A stretch of 64,000 bases of DNA from the NCBI GenBank assembly GCA_021234155.1, contig JAJEKV010000085.1:2118896-2182895 (forward strand). The letters run 5' to 3'. The notes under the pieces are model-generated. The model did not search any database and was not told the origin of the DNA. It saw nothing but the letters and a program-made list of their open reading frames with translations. The translations under genes were made by a program, and so were the position numbers. This document shows positions 1 to 10,420 of this stretch, one piece after another. This DNA comes from Isoetes taiwanensis. Lineage: Eukaryota > Streptophyta > Lycopodiopsida > Isoetales > Isoetaceae. Positions within the stretch are counted from its first letter, which is position 1. Each line of letters opens with the position of its first letter.

Positions 1-640
1 GGATCGCACTCGGAGATCTCCCCGTCCATCAATCACTTCGGCGTAGCGGGATGCTCAACCTTGCTTCTAGGGATGGCGTGCTTACGAGCAACGCACTATC
101 CATAAAATAAGCGTTTGCACCACAATCAAGTTAAGCCCAACACTTGCAATTCTCCAACTTGATTTCAATGATGTAGGGATGAAGAATGCCTTTGTCGACC
201 TTATCCGATGGAATAAACATGTCGTGAAATGTGGAAGGAGTCCGAGAAAAGGTGGCCACCGACGAGAGACTCCTACTACTCGAACCGCCCCCGAAGTTTT
301 CGACCGATTTAGGCACTTCACGGGGGCATCCACGAGTGATATGGCCAAGCTCCTCCACAAAGAGAGGCAAAGATTAGCCTCTCTCCGACGCCGCTTTTGC
401 GAGATAAGGGTCCTCGAATCGCCCAATCAATCTGCATAGGCTCAGGTCTCTAGATCTGCTAGATTCTACGATGAGGCGGGGAAGGCGAGCTATAGACGCT
501 TGTGTAATTGGAAAGGCCCCTCGTCGCCTCTCTTGCCTACGCTCAACAAAATTATCACATCGAACTGCAAATCTGATGGCTTCTTCCAAACTCGGGGATC
601 CTCCATAGACAACAACATATCTTTGACATCCTTCAGAACC
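1..640 (-). pseudogene. Element D: gag C-terminus and protease start (interrupted, runs off the left edge)
   Basis: Read on the minus strand this is the second part of the Gag of a Ty3/gypsy element whose first part is at 12859-13449. Visible blocks are a capsid C-terminal stretch (EEAIRFAVRCDN followed by ERRQERRRG, about 589-520), a degraded zinc knuckle ending in ELGHITRGCP (about 350), and near 150-60 a protease-like D-CGAN-YFMDSALL, where the family has DSGAT-NFIDSA. The reading frame is broken several times. The order fits gag-protease of Tf1/sushi-type elements. The rest of pol should lie left of the window. The gene was split by the insertion of element A at 641. Confidence 0.75.
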
Positions 641-3074
641 TGTTAGCCTAAAACCTGGAATTTTAGCCTAACCTCAAAGGAAGTACAAAGAAAACTGGTC
701 AGGACCTCCAGATCACTTAGGGTGATCAATCCTCAATCATATAAGCAAAAGAACTCAATTTGAAATGCTAGATTTTTCCAAATCACTACAATCCCTGAAG
801 CAGAAAAGACTGTCAGAGCCAAAATCAATCCAGCAATCACACTTTAAAGATTTTTGAGTTTTGGATTTTTGGTATGGTTCACAAACAAGCAGAGGAAGCT
901 ACTGGTGAAAGTCTGTCTTGATTTGGATAAAGGAAGACCAAGAAAATCAATGTCAAAGCTCAGTCAAAAAGTGGTCAATGCCAAAACAGAGAACCAAAAT
1001 TTGCAGATGGAGTTTGGTGACGAATTTTGAGTTGGGATTTGTGCAGACAGCTTCAAAATGAACCCTAGATCACGTGCATAAGGTTTAATTGATAAGCAAA
1101 CACTATGATTTTTTCTGAGATAGACCACAGACTCAATTTCTGTCACAGTCTGTAACAGTTATGGAAAAGCTACTTTTCCTTTGTCTTTTTTGCATATAAA
1201 CACTACTCAAGTCTATTTAAGGATGAGAAATGACTATTAAATTTGGTTTCATCTTGAAATATCTGATTTCTATTGGTTTTGACAGGCAGTAATAGATTTG
1301 TAATATGAGAAAATGCTAACACTATTTTTCCAAAAGAGAGAATATGCATTATAACCAGAGATATCACAGGAGTTCTGAAGTCTCAGCAAATAATTCCCAA
1401 AATAATGCCTGAGAATAAATCTCAAGGCACTTGTGAGCTTCTAAAAATCCAGAAATCATCAAAAGAAGAAAATAAGAAGATAATTTGAGTTGTAATAGAA
1501 GTTTTGATGTCGGGTCAGTCACAACACAGTCGGTCTTCAAACACAATGCAGTTAATCTTCAATCTCGAGCAGAATTAGCTGAATTTGGAGTAGAACAGAT
1601 CATGAAAATATCAAGAATATAGAATGCGCCCAGATCACAGAGGTATATCTCCGAGGGGGGTCATTAAATGATCTGCATTCTTGGATTAAAAACTGTCCTT
1701 CCCAAAAACCAGCTCGGTTGAGTGATTTCCGGCCAAATTTGAGCAAGTTTCTATAGATCAAGTGCCACAGAGAGTTCCAGGGGTTTCGGAAAAGGTCTAG
1801 GAGGATGAATCGGGAGCAAAAGGGCGGGATTCAATCAGATTTGGGCACCAATCAGCCAGATTTAGCAGGTTCCAGAAGTTTAGGGTTTTTGCAAGGCTCG
1901 ATATATCCCACAGGCCTAAATAGTTCTGGAAGATAAGGATATAAATTGAAAAGTCCGAGTCAGCTTATTGAATTTGCGTGCCACGCAGAAGGGTTGTGCC
2001 AGCTCGTGTTCTGGAGGCCCTGCCCTGCTGCCACGTGGACCAATGGGGGGGGCTGAGGTGGAATTTAGTGATAGGGTAGATATAGGCTAGAATAGGTTTT
2101 TATTTTTTATTTTCTCTGGCACGCATCCCAAGAAATAAATTTTGAGAGGCTTCCCAAGGTCTTTTTTTGATTTTTAAAAAACCAATTTAGCTCATTTTGG
2201 TCAAGCTTCAAATCTGGAGGGTTTCCAGGTCAAACTGAAATACTCGAAATTTTGGCCCTTTTGACCTTGGTCAATGGATTTTCAAACTTGGAAATGGTGG
2301 AAAAAAAACATAAAACAAATGGAAAAATGGTGGAAAAAGCTATGGTGGGATTTAGAAGGATGAGATGATGGTAAAAATCAAACTCCATTGCTCTTGAGGT
2401 TTTTTATGATCTTTTGAGAGCAATTTACAAGTGATGGTGAGGCCAATAAAAATATAGGTAGTGAAGTAATGGAAGAGGGTATGAAAAGGTGGAAGTGAGG
2501 TATGGAAAGGTGGAATAGATGAAGGATGGAAACCCCTGTAGCACATGATCTTATCTCAAAAGCTCAAATCATACCTTATGATGAACATAGTTTTGCTCAA
2601 GGCCTAAGGGTCTTCCAATCTTCTAAAAAAAATCTTCCAAACTTCAAGGCCAATATAAGAGCAAATATCAATTCCCAAGTGACCATCTTCATAAGTGTGA
2701 CTCCTAAACCATTGGTGCAACTCAATTAAGCTCCATATAAATGAATTTGAGCAAAATGCTTTGTAGCTCCTTGTATAACTTGCTATATCCTTTGCCTGGT
2801 CTTCAAGAAATAAAAATGTAACTTAGAAAAACTTCCTCAAAGGAAAGAATTAGGCTATATAAGCAAGATCCCCAGGGTCTTCCAATCTTGGACAAATTTC
2901 TTCCAAACTCTAGCAGGATCAAAATAGCACTAACTCTTACCCCATGAGTGATAGGAAATAACTTAAGATGAAACCTCAAAAGCTAACCACATGTCTTCCA
3001 AACTTCAACAAATATCTTCCAATCTTGAAACTCTAAGTATCATGTTGGTCCATGTTGCCCAAAAAGGGGCAACA
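641..3074 (-). repeat. Element A 3' LTR (2434 bp)
   Basis: Starts tgttagcc and ends ggggcaaca on the plus strand. It matches 10421-12858 along its full length. Differences are concentrated in short GC-containing patches (for example 816-840, 1140-1160, 2000-2030), with long identical stretches between them. Short ORFs inside it are not genes. Confidence 0.93.
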
Positions 3075-3090
3075 TCTCCTCAAAGGAAAG
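3075..3090 (-). other. Element A candidate polypurine tract
   Basis: On the minus strand the purine-rich GAGGAGA abuts the 3' LTR, where plus-strand DNA synthesis starts in LTR elements. Position is right; the tract is short and interrupted upstream. Confidence 0.4.
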
Positions 3091-3697
3091 AATGAGGCTG
3101 GTCCCCTCAGCCTCAAAGGAAAAATGCTAACTGAAGGGTCTTCAAATATCATCAAGTGGTGAGAGGGGTAGATTTACTCTGCAGTGATGGAAAATATGGG
3201 GCAGAGCATAGGGTGATGAAGTGAATGATAGGAGAAGAAGATCAAATGGAGGGTAGGTCAACTCAAGACAGGTGAAGATGGAGAAAAAGTGGATGAACCT
3301 ACATATGACAATAATAACCAAGTTAGCATGAGTGCTAATTAGAGGATGAATAACAATATAGGATTAGCACTCTTGAGAGTTCATTAGGGAGCAAAGGCTA
3401 AATGGAAGGCAAGTCAACTTAAGACAAGTGAGAATTTAGAACAAGTGAACCTGCATATGACAATGAGAAGCAAATTAGCCTGAGTGCTAAATAAAAGGTG
3501 AATAGCAATATAGGATTAGCACTCTTGGGATTGCACAAGGAAACAAGGCTAGATGGAAAGAGGCCAACTCAAGACAAATGAAAGTGGTAGGCAGATGGAC
3601 CTGAAATGACAACACTCAACTTGTTAAAGCATAGCAAATCTCTACCATATTTAACTAGACCTCAACTATTCAAAAATCTTACTCATAGAACCATTGG

Positions 3698-3730
<33 letters not shown>

Positions 3731-3848
3731 CAAAATCTTACTCATACAACCATTTGAACTTTTCAAAAATTCATACCATCGAGAATCGAAAACCTAATCT
3801 GCTTCTTCTCTGTTCGAGCTCAAGAATCTCGAGCTCCTTTCCCCGATC
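3075..3848. other. Element A region between 3' LTR and antisense ORF
   Basis: Non-coding AT-rich DNA with two related passages near 3220-3400 and 3400-3560 (both with gcaatatagga or acaatatagga, then ttagcactctt and ggcaagtcaact-like words), suggesting a diverged tandem repeat. A run of about 28 T lies at 3700-3730. Short ORFs over the T-run are artefacts. Confidence 0.4.
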
Positions 3849-4296
3849 ATGGCTCCTTTTTCCTACCACACACCCATCCGGGACAATGTAACAATTTGAA
3901 CCAAACAATTTAGGAGTGTTCCCGAGATTGATCCAGCCCACGGTATTCCCATTCCTTATGGAGTGATCAGACTGTGCAAGAAGTAAAATACTGATGCGTA
4001 ATGGGACAATGTCTTAATTAATGAAGAACCTCTTCCACGCTCAAATTTACTCAGTGCACATGCATATCTGAGACAGTGCATAATAGAGGGTAAGAATTTT
4101 GACACAAGCTTCCCTGATTCCGAAAAAGAACTCTTCAAAGAAGACATGAACCATGAGCACCATGCAATGTGCTGCTTTCTTGGACAAAAAACTTATCAGG
4201 AAAAACTAACAGACTCAAGCAGGATATCGGGACACAAAGGCTCTTTGGGCGAGAATTTTTCAAGGGAATGCATACAGATGCTACATATACACTACT
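3849..4296 (+). pseudogene. Element A antisense ORF between integrase and 3' LTR (decayed)
   Basis: Read against the element's own direction, a single frame from ATG at 3849 runs to about 4296 with only three stops (near 3897, 3984 and 3999), and it has protein-like composition (MAPFSYHTPIRDN, EIDPAHGIPIPYGVIRLCK, DSEKELFKEDMNHEHHAM). Antisense ORFs between integrase and the 3' LTR are known in Tat elements such as Grande and Retand. The product's function is unknown. A later plus-strand ORF at 4372-4590 may be a further piece in another frame. Confidence 0.5.
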
Positions 4297-4930
4297 TCTT
4301 ATGTAAGCACCACCATGAGTGACAGATGCTCGGTTGGATGAGGATATAGGCAATTATTTTACTCTCACAGGATGCTAGCAGATAACTATGGCTCTCTGAT
4401 GCTTCTTATGATAAAAGAAATGCATTTTAAACTTCTCAAAGAGAACCTTTGGGATGAAGAACACTATGTATTTGGCACCATGAAAAGCTTTTTTACCAGG
4501 TTCAATAGTCTTTTGGATGCTACAGATGCTGATCCTTCAAACAGGATACCTACCATTCATTCAAAGCCAAACGATAGCATTGGGGCTTGATGAAAAGATC
4601 TAGCCTTTTTAAAGACTCATCTGAAATGTAACATGTGTAATGTTTTTATTTTTGATCAATGAAAAATCTCTGGTCTTCTTTTTTGAAACTTGTCTAATCT
4701 GTGAGCATGGCTTTACTTCAAAAGAATACACATTAGTCAACCTCAAAGAAAAATTATCTTGATGGCACAGTTATAAGAGATTTCAATACAACCACACTAG
4801 CAAACTCCTAAGTAAGAATTACAACTAGAAACCAATTCAAATCCAAAGAAAATAATCACAAATATGCAAATCTATTCAAAAGAAATTTAAAGTTTCAACT
4901 AATTAGCCTAATTTAAGCCAAAATAGATAA

Positions 4931-6439
4931 TTATGTGGAAGCAAATAGGCTCAAGCATGCATGCTGAGGCCAATATCTCTTAAGATGCTGAATGTTAATA
5001 GGATTTGGCAGCTCTAAACCTGTATTAAGATCAATCAGCCTATAAGATGAGCAAACCAAATTTCTCCTAGAATCGATAAGGACCTTCCCAAGGATTTTCA
5101 AATTTAGATAGCTTACCTTCATTCTGCAAAGATTCCATTTGAGCACCAGCTCTAATGGAGAAAATTTATCTTGGAGCTTGTGAGCTGCCTTAAAAGCTGC
5201 TGCACTCCTAGCTTTCTTAAGTAGATTGAGATTTTCTGCATCAAATCTATCCTCATCCAATTTTAGCAAAACTTCATACCTGTGTTTTAATGCTTCAGTA
5301 AACTCCAGGTCCAATTTGAGTGCCATCCTCAATGAGGGAATTTCCAACTCAACAGGAATAACTGCTTCAACTCCATAAACCAAACTGAAAGGAGAAGCAT
5401 TAGTAGCAGCTTTAGCAGTGATTCTATGAGCCCAAAGGGCATCATATAATTTCAAATGCCAATCTTTTTGGTTTTGGCAAACTGTCTTCTGCAAAATACC
5501 CTTAAGCACTTTGTTAGTAGACTCAGCTTGGCCATTTCCTTGAGGATAATAGGCTGAGCTTTTCACATGCCTGATTTTGAGACTTGAGACGAGAAAATTA
5601 ATAACCTCATTAATAAAAGTAGAGCCTCTATCAGTCAAAATTTTAAAAGGGATGCCAAACCTAGAGCAAATGTTTTCATGTAAAAATCTGGCAGTGGTAT
5701 ATGCATTTGCTTTTCTCAAAGGTGCTGCTTCTGACCATTTGGTAAATAGATCTGTGGCTACAACAATGTATTCATGCTGGGCTGAAGATGGGGGATTTAT
5801 AGGGCCAACATAATCTAGTCCCCAAACTTGAAATGGACCTGGGGACACAATTCCAGTAAGAGGGGCAGGATGCAAAATTTTCTTACCAAATATTTGGCAT
5901 TGGTGACAAGTTTTTATGACATGATAACAATCTCTAAATAGATGAGGCCAGAAATATCCAGACCTTAATATCTTCTTGGCAGTTGTGTCTGCTGCAAAAT
6001 GACCACCACAAACACCTTTATGATTCTCAGCAAGTACCAGGGCAGCCTCATCTTCATCAACACACCTTAGAAGAACACCATCCCTGTTTACCTTGCACAA
6101 AATGTCACCAACCAATGAGTAAGTCAAACATTTTAACTTAAACTTGTAAGCTTGGCTTTTTGAAAATTCAGAAGGTATCTCTTGATACTGAAGGAATCTC
6201 CTGATAGGTTGTTGCCAACCTTGAGCTGGCATAATTGACACGTCCTGCTCATTTACAACAAGGTTAGTCATTTCTTCTTCTTGTACCACCTCCTCATGTT
6301 CAAAGTAGGCAGCAGGCAGGTATAAACTCGGGTTGTTCAATACATGAATAACCTTTACCTTTAAATCATAAGATTGAAGCCTACAAGCCCACCTATGAAG
6401 CTTAGGTTTTTCTAATTTCTTACCATACAAAAAGGGCAT
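4931..6439 (-). CDS. Element A integrase with end of RNase H
   Basis: 502-codon open frame. It begins in the tail of the Ty3 RNase H (KPKLHRWACRLQSYDLKVKVIH). It then shows the integrase HHCC zinc-binding block (HKGVCGGHF then CHQC, about residues 140-180), and a catalytic core with D in GLDYVGP, D in ILTDRGSTF and E in GQAESTNKVLKG, spaced as in the D,D-35-E family. The C-terminal part is the usual variable integrase tail. It would insert the element's cDNA into the genome. It is the longest intact frame of element A. No chromodomain is seen. Confidence 0.92.
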   Translation of the reverse strand: MPFLYGKKLEKPKLHRWACRLQSYDLKVKVIHVLNNPSLYLPAAYFEHEEVVQEEEMTNLVVNEQDVSIMPAQGWQQPIRRFLQYQEIPSEFSKSQAYKFKLKCLTYSLVGDILCKVNRDGVLLRCVDEDEAALVLAENHKGVCGGHFAADTTAKKILRSGYFWPHLFRDCYHVIKTCHQCQIFGKKILHPAPLTGIVSPGPFQVWGLDYVGPINPPSSAQHEYIVVATDLFTKWSEAAPLRKANAYTTARFLHENICSRFGIPFKILTDRGSTFINEVINFLVSSLKIRHVKSSAYYPQGNGQAESTNKVLKGILQKTVCQNQKDWHLKLYDALWAHRITAKAATNASPFSLVYGVEAVIPVELEIPSLRMALKLDLEFTEALKHRYEVLLKLDEDRFDAENLNLLKKARSAAAFKAAHKLQDKFSPLELVLKWNLCRMKVSYLNLKILGKVLIDSRRNLVCSSYRLIDLNTGLELPNPINIQHLKRYWPQHACLSLFAST

Positions 6440-7157
6440 GGGGTTCTCACATGTAGATAGTGGCTTGGGATTTTTTGTAAAAGATGACCCCTGTCTCGAT
6501 CAAAAAGATGAGGGCAGCAGCACTCCTTTCTATCTTAGCATACTTCTCTTCAGTTTGAGACCATTGTTTGCTTGCAAAAGCAATAGGGTGTCTATCCTGC
6601 AAAATGGCAACTCCAAAGACCTTTTTTAGTGATAGTTATGTAAACTTTAAATGGTAATGAAAGGTCTGGAGTTTTTAAAAGTGTAGAATGGCAAATAGCC
6701 TCTATGATCTGCAAAAAAGCTTTTTCACACTCATCAGTCCAAACAACAGGCCTATATTTACTTTCTCTTTTACTAACTTGGCCTACTCTAGTCAACTTAG
6801 AGATAGGACTAATAAGGTGAGAGAAATTAGGCACATACACTCTTAAGAAAGAGGTCATTCCCATAAATCCCTTGACTTCTTTAATTGTCCTGGGTGTTTG
6901 AAGCTTTTTTAAAGCTATGATCTTCTCTTCAGCTACTTGAAGGCCTTTAGCAGAAACCTCGTGGCCTAAGAGCTGGCCTTTTGATGCCAAAAAGATGCAC
7001 TTCTTTGGGTTTAGATTAACTCCAGTTTGTCTGCACAATGTAAATATTCTTGTTAGCTCTGAAATATGATCACTTGTATCGATTACCTAAGCATAAATCA
7101 TCCGATAAACTCAAATTGCTCAGAGTCATGTTTGCAAAGACAAGATCCATGGCTCTC
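6440..7157 (-). pseudogene. Element A RT C-terminus and Ty3-type RNase H (broken)
   Basis: Frame 7038-6592 holds the RT thumb/connection (LNPKKCIFLASKGQLLGHEV, KEVKGFMGMTSFLRVYVPNF, ending near VYITITKKG). Between 7157 and 7039 the catalytic Y-x-D-D region is scrambled by stops; an LSDD-like word is all that remains. From 6591 to 6440 a different frame carries RNase H pieces (HPIAFASKQWSQTE..). The reverse transcriptase of this copy is dead. Confidence 0.8.
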
Positions 7158-8117
7158 TCAAAATGTGGCGAGGGCATTCATTAAGCCAAAAGGCATCCTT
7201 TTCATTGCATAAGTTCCCCATGGAGTAATGAAGGATGTCTTTGACTGATCTTCCTTTTTGATGCTAATCTGATTAAAACCAGAGAAACCATCCAAAAATG
7301 AGTACATAGACTTGCCAGCCACTGCATAAAGTATTTCTTCTAAAAAAGGCAAGGGATAACAATCTTTAATAGTAGCCTTATTAAGATCTCTATAATCTAC
7401 ACAAATTCTCAAAGAACCATTTTTTTTTAATACTGGAACAATGCATGAAACCCAGGAAGGATTCACAATAGGCACTACCAAACCTGATTCCTGCATTTTA
7501 AACAGCTCTTGTTTGATAAGATCCAAAAGTGAAGAATTAATTCTTCTCAACTTCTGCATAACAGGTTTGGCATCTTCTCGAACCTTAATTTCAAACTCAC
7601 AAATTTTTTTATCAACCCCTTTCAGTTCTGAATACTCCCAAGCAAAAACATCCACCCAATCCTCAAATAACTCAACCATTTTACCTTGATCACCTTCATT
7701 ATATAAGTCTCCCATTTGCAGGGTCCTAGATATACCTCCTTTATGCACTTCAAGCTCTTTAAGTGATTCCTCTTGTGCTAGGTTGATAGTTAAGATGGGA
7801 TGGAATTGGGAAAGCTCCTCTTCATCTAAGACATCCTCTTGAATAGCTCCTTCAGACAAATACTCCATAAGGGTTTTTCTGCACAATGAGTCAGCTTCAA
7901 AATTTTTAGATCTAGGAATATGTAAAATCTCCCAATGATCAAAAAAAGTTAATAATTCTCTGGCTTGAGCACTCAGATCCTCCATGTCTTGATGTTTAGT
8001 TCGATATTCTCCCAAGATTTGTCTACAAACAAGTTGTGAGTCTCCATAAATAACAATATGAGAAATACTCATACACCTTGCTTCTTGTAAACCTGCAATG
8101 AGGGCTTTGTATTCTCA
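7158..8117 (-). CDS. Element A second RNase H (C-terminal part) followed by reverse transcriptase N-terminal half
   Basis: The frame starts in an archaeal-type RNase H: EYKALIAGL just upstream (after a TGA at 8115-8117), then HIVIYGDSQLV (catalytic D), ILHIPRSKN and EADSL (catalytic D). The RT follows: palm and fingers with QELFKMQESGLV, NGSLRICVDYRDLNKAT, YSFLDGFSGFNQI (catalytic D) and MPFGLMNALATF. So the extra RNase H lies before RT, not after it. The first D of this RNase H (WFDGG) is in the preceding frame (8162-8860). Confidence 0.85.
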
Positions 8118-8161
8118 CGCATTAGAAGAAATATTAGGGTGAATTCTCCCTATCTTAGTCA

Positions 8162-8860
8162 TCAACTTAAAATCGCATCCTTCAAAATAGCAGCAGAAGA
8201 AGCAATCCCCAGTTTTTTTGACATACCTCCATCAAACCAGAGATAGGCTTTTTTTGCCTTCAGATCAGGAGATTCAACATGCACGTAAGCAAAGTTGACA
8301 ACCTCTTCATGTATACTAGCATCCAGGCCTAAATTGTAAACACCCAAATCTTCTTCCTGTAGTATGTCCACATCTATGAACCTAATGTTAGCAGATGGAT
8401 CAGTTTTGTTTGCCGGTTGACGTAAGTTGCTCCATTGGAAATGGTGCAAGTGCCTTCGCACCATACAGTGTCCGCATCCAATCGCTTTCATCCATCTCCT
8501 TCCTAATAATAGATCATAGATATTAGCTTGATTGACATTTTCAAAATCAACAACCACAAATGTGGCCAGCACAATGATTCCCCCTGTATTCACAGATACA
8601 TTTCTTACTATTCCCTTAGGCACAACTTTAGCATTTGAAAAAGATTTTAGAACAATGGAAGTATTATCTTCTACCTTGAGATCCAGTGCCTTCATAACAT
8701 GATAAGGCATAACATTAAGAGAAGAACCTCCATCCAGCAAAACTTTGTCTAGATGGGAAGTTCCTATAGTAGCACTACAAGTAAAAGCACCTGGATCTTC
8801 AGTTTGCTCAGGCAAAGCCACAGAAATATTGTTGCGGGTTTTCAGCAGCAACCTCTTCAA
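8162..8860 (-). CDS. Element A protease plus start of the extra RNase H
   Basis: Retropepsin-like motif VLLDGGSSLNVMPYHVM (about residues 40-56), the Tat-lineage variant of the usual DTGAS, and the second motif YDLLLGRRWM near residue 120. After about 80 linker residues the frame enters an RNase H strand, AYLWFDGGMSKKLGIASSAAIL, which carries the first catalytic Asp. The frame ends at 8162. One-base breaks separate it from gag and RT. Confidence 0.8.
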   Translation of the reverse strand: MKRLLLKTRNNISVALPEQTEDPGAFTCSATIGTSHLDKVLLDGGSSLNVMPYHVMKALDLKVEDNTSIVLKSFSNAKVVPKGIVRNVSVNTGGIIVLATFVVVDFENVNQANIYDLLLGRRWMKAIGCGHCMVRRHLHHFQWSNLRQPANKTDPSANIRFIDVDILQEEDLGVYNLGLDASIHEEVVNFAYVHVESPDLKAKKAYLWFDGGMSKKLGIASSAAILKDAILS

Positions 8861-9040
8861 TATCTGGAGTGCTTTTGATCAACTTTTCCCTGTATGATGG
8901 TGCAATTCTCAGCAGAGTTAATAAATCCACAGTAACCTTAGAATTTTTCATAAGTAATTCAAATTCATCCAACTCAGAATCTTTCTGTTTATACCTTTGA
9001 GCAGGAGGAGGAGCTATATTCTGAGGATCTGATTGAAATG

Positions 9041-10362
9041 TTACCTTATGAGGTGGAATGTAACCTCAGAGATGCATTTGGATGAGCTCGCACGCGTCCG
9101 CACAACCATAACATCTTGCTCTTCCTGTTCTCCTGCACAAGTCTCAATAAAACTTATATTTGACATTTGTTTACCTTTATCTTGTTTTTCAAAATAAGCC
9201 TTAACACTGCAATACTTCTCCTCATGACCTATTTCCTTGCAAAAAGAGCAAACAGGACATTCTCTACCAAAGTGACCTCTTCTATGACACTTAGGACATT
9301 GCCTTGCAAAACACTGCTCAGCTCTATGGTAAGGTTTACCACGGTTTGTGCATTCGAGGTGGGGCATCTTTACCGTTTTTAATTCAAGAAGTTGTTTGGT
9401 AACTTCCAAAAGTGCCTCGAACACTTTATCGATCTCGTGATTTCATCTACGAAACATGAGGATCCAATTCTTCAGCCTTGGACTTCTTCTTCTCTTTTTG
9501 TCTTTGCATAAAACAGGGAGCAAAGCATTAGCAAAATGTAAATCATGTTCGGTTCCATGATGAGGAGGATAAAATGGATCTCCGATCTCTTCATCGGGGA
9601 AGATAGCTTAATAGTTCCGGATCTACCTTTACAAATGTTTTATGGATAGAATCCAACTCACCAAATTTTTTGTAATTTTAATAACTTCCTATAGATCCTA
9701 GGTCTAGACATCAAACCTCTGATAAAGGAAGCAACTAGGTGCAATGTTGGATGAGTAACCTGATTCCTGTTACACACTAGCAAATAAGAATTAAATCTCT
9801 CCACATACTGCTTTACACTCTCACCAGGTCTAATGGAAAATGAGTTGAGTTCAAAGACAAGATCCTGAGGTGAAGTAGCCTTACCAAACCTTGATAGAAA
9901 CTTGTGTTCCAATTCATCCCCTTTGGTACCTATAGACAGCTCAAAATCGAGCCAAGATCTGGCCTCATCACCCTTCATGCATTTGATGAATTACGCAAAC
10001 CCGAACCCTTTCTTTCTCCCATGTTCTTCATAATAGTCTTCAAAGTTTTTAGAAAATGGTTGGCATTCATGGAAGAATCATAGCAAGGGGGGGAAACAGT
10101 ATAGTCAACTCAAAATGATAAGGTGTTGATGGAGGAACAGACCGAAAGGTGTTGATCCGTTCAAAAAGTTTATGAATTTGTGAAGAAGAGGGCACTGAGA
10201 GGAAATATTTGTAATATTTGTAGACCCATAGAGAGGAGCCGGTGGAGGAATAGGCAAGTTGGGAGTATTTGTAGCATTAGTGGTAGATCTGGTAGCCACT
10301 CTCATGCTTACTCCTACCAAATCTGGTTGATTTGTCTCCTCCTGTGGTTCAGCGAGACTCAA
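9041..10362 (-). pseudogene. Element A gag (broken)
   Basis: Pieces in order on the minus strand: N-terminal low-complexity part (10362-10105; no clear ATG, open frame continues upstream through the primer site); capsid core (9978-9658) with ARSWLDFELSI, KFLSRFG and RPGESVKQYVERFNSYL; nucleocapsid (9424-9041) with two zinc knuckles, CPKCHRRGHFGREC and CSFCKEIGHEEKYC. Gag would form the cytoplasmic virus-like particle. At least three frame breaks. Confidence 0.8.
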
Positions 10363-10400
10363 AATCTTCCTTGGCCCATTGAGTTCAATTTCCGTAAAAA

Positions 10401-10417
10401 TCTCGGTGGGACCTCCA
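10401..10417 (-). other. Element A primer-binding site, probably tRNA-Gln
   Basis: Three bases inside the 5' LTR the minus strand reads TGGAGGTCCCACCGAGA, the complement of a tRNA 3' end TCTCGGTGGGACCTCCA. From memory of plant tRNAs, the 3' arm of tRNA-Gln (TCTCGGTGGAACCTCCA) differs at one base. The position is decisive for a PBS; the tRNA identity is inferred. Confidence 0.65.
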
Positions 10418-10420
10418 AAA

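Noticed and set aside
3606-3891. Two ORFs over the T-run
   Set aside because: Poly-F frames created by a homopolymer.
7441-7689. Plus-strand ORFs opposite element pol genes (also 5577, 15233, 16503, 18152, 21454)
   Set aside because: Shadow frames of conserved minus-strand proteins.
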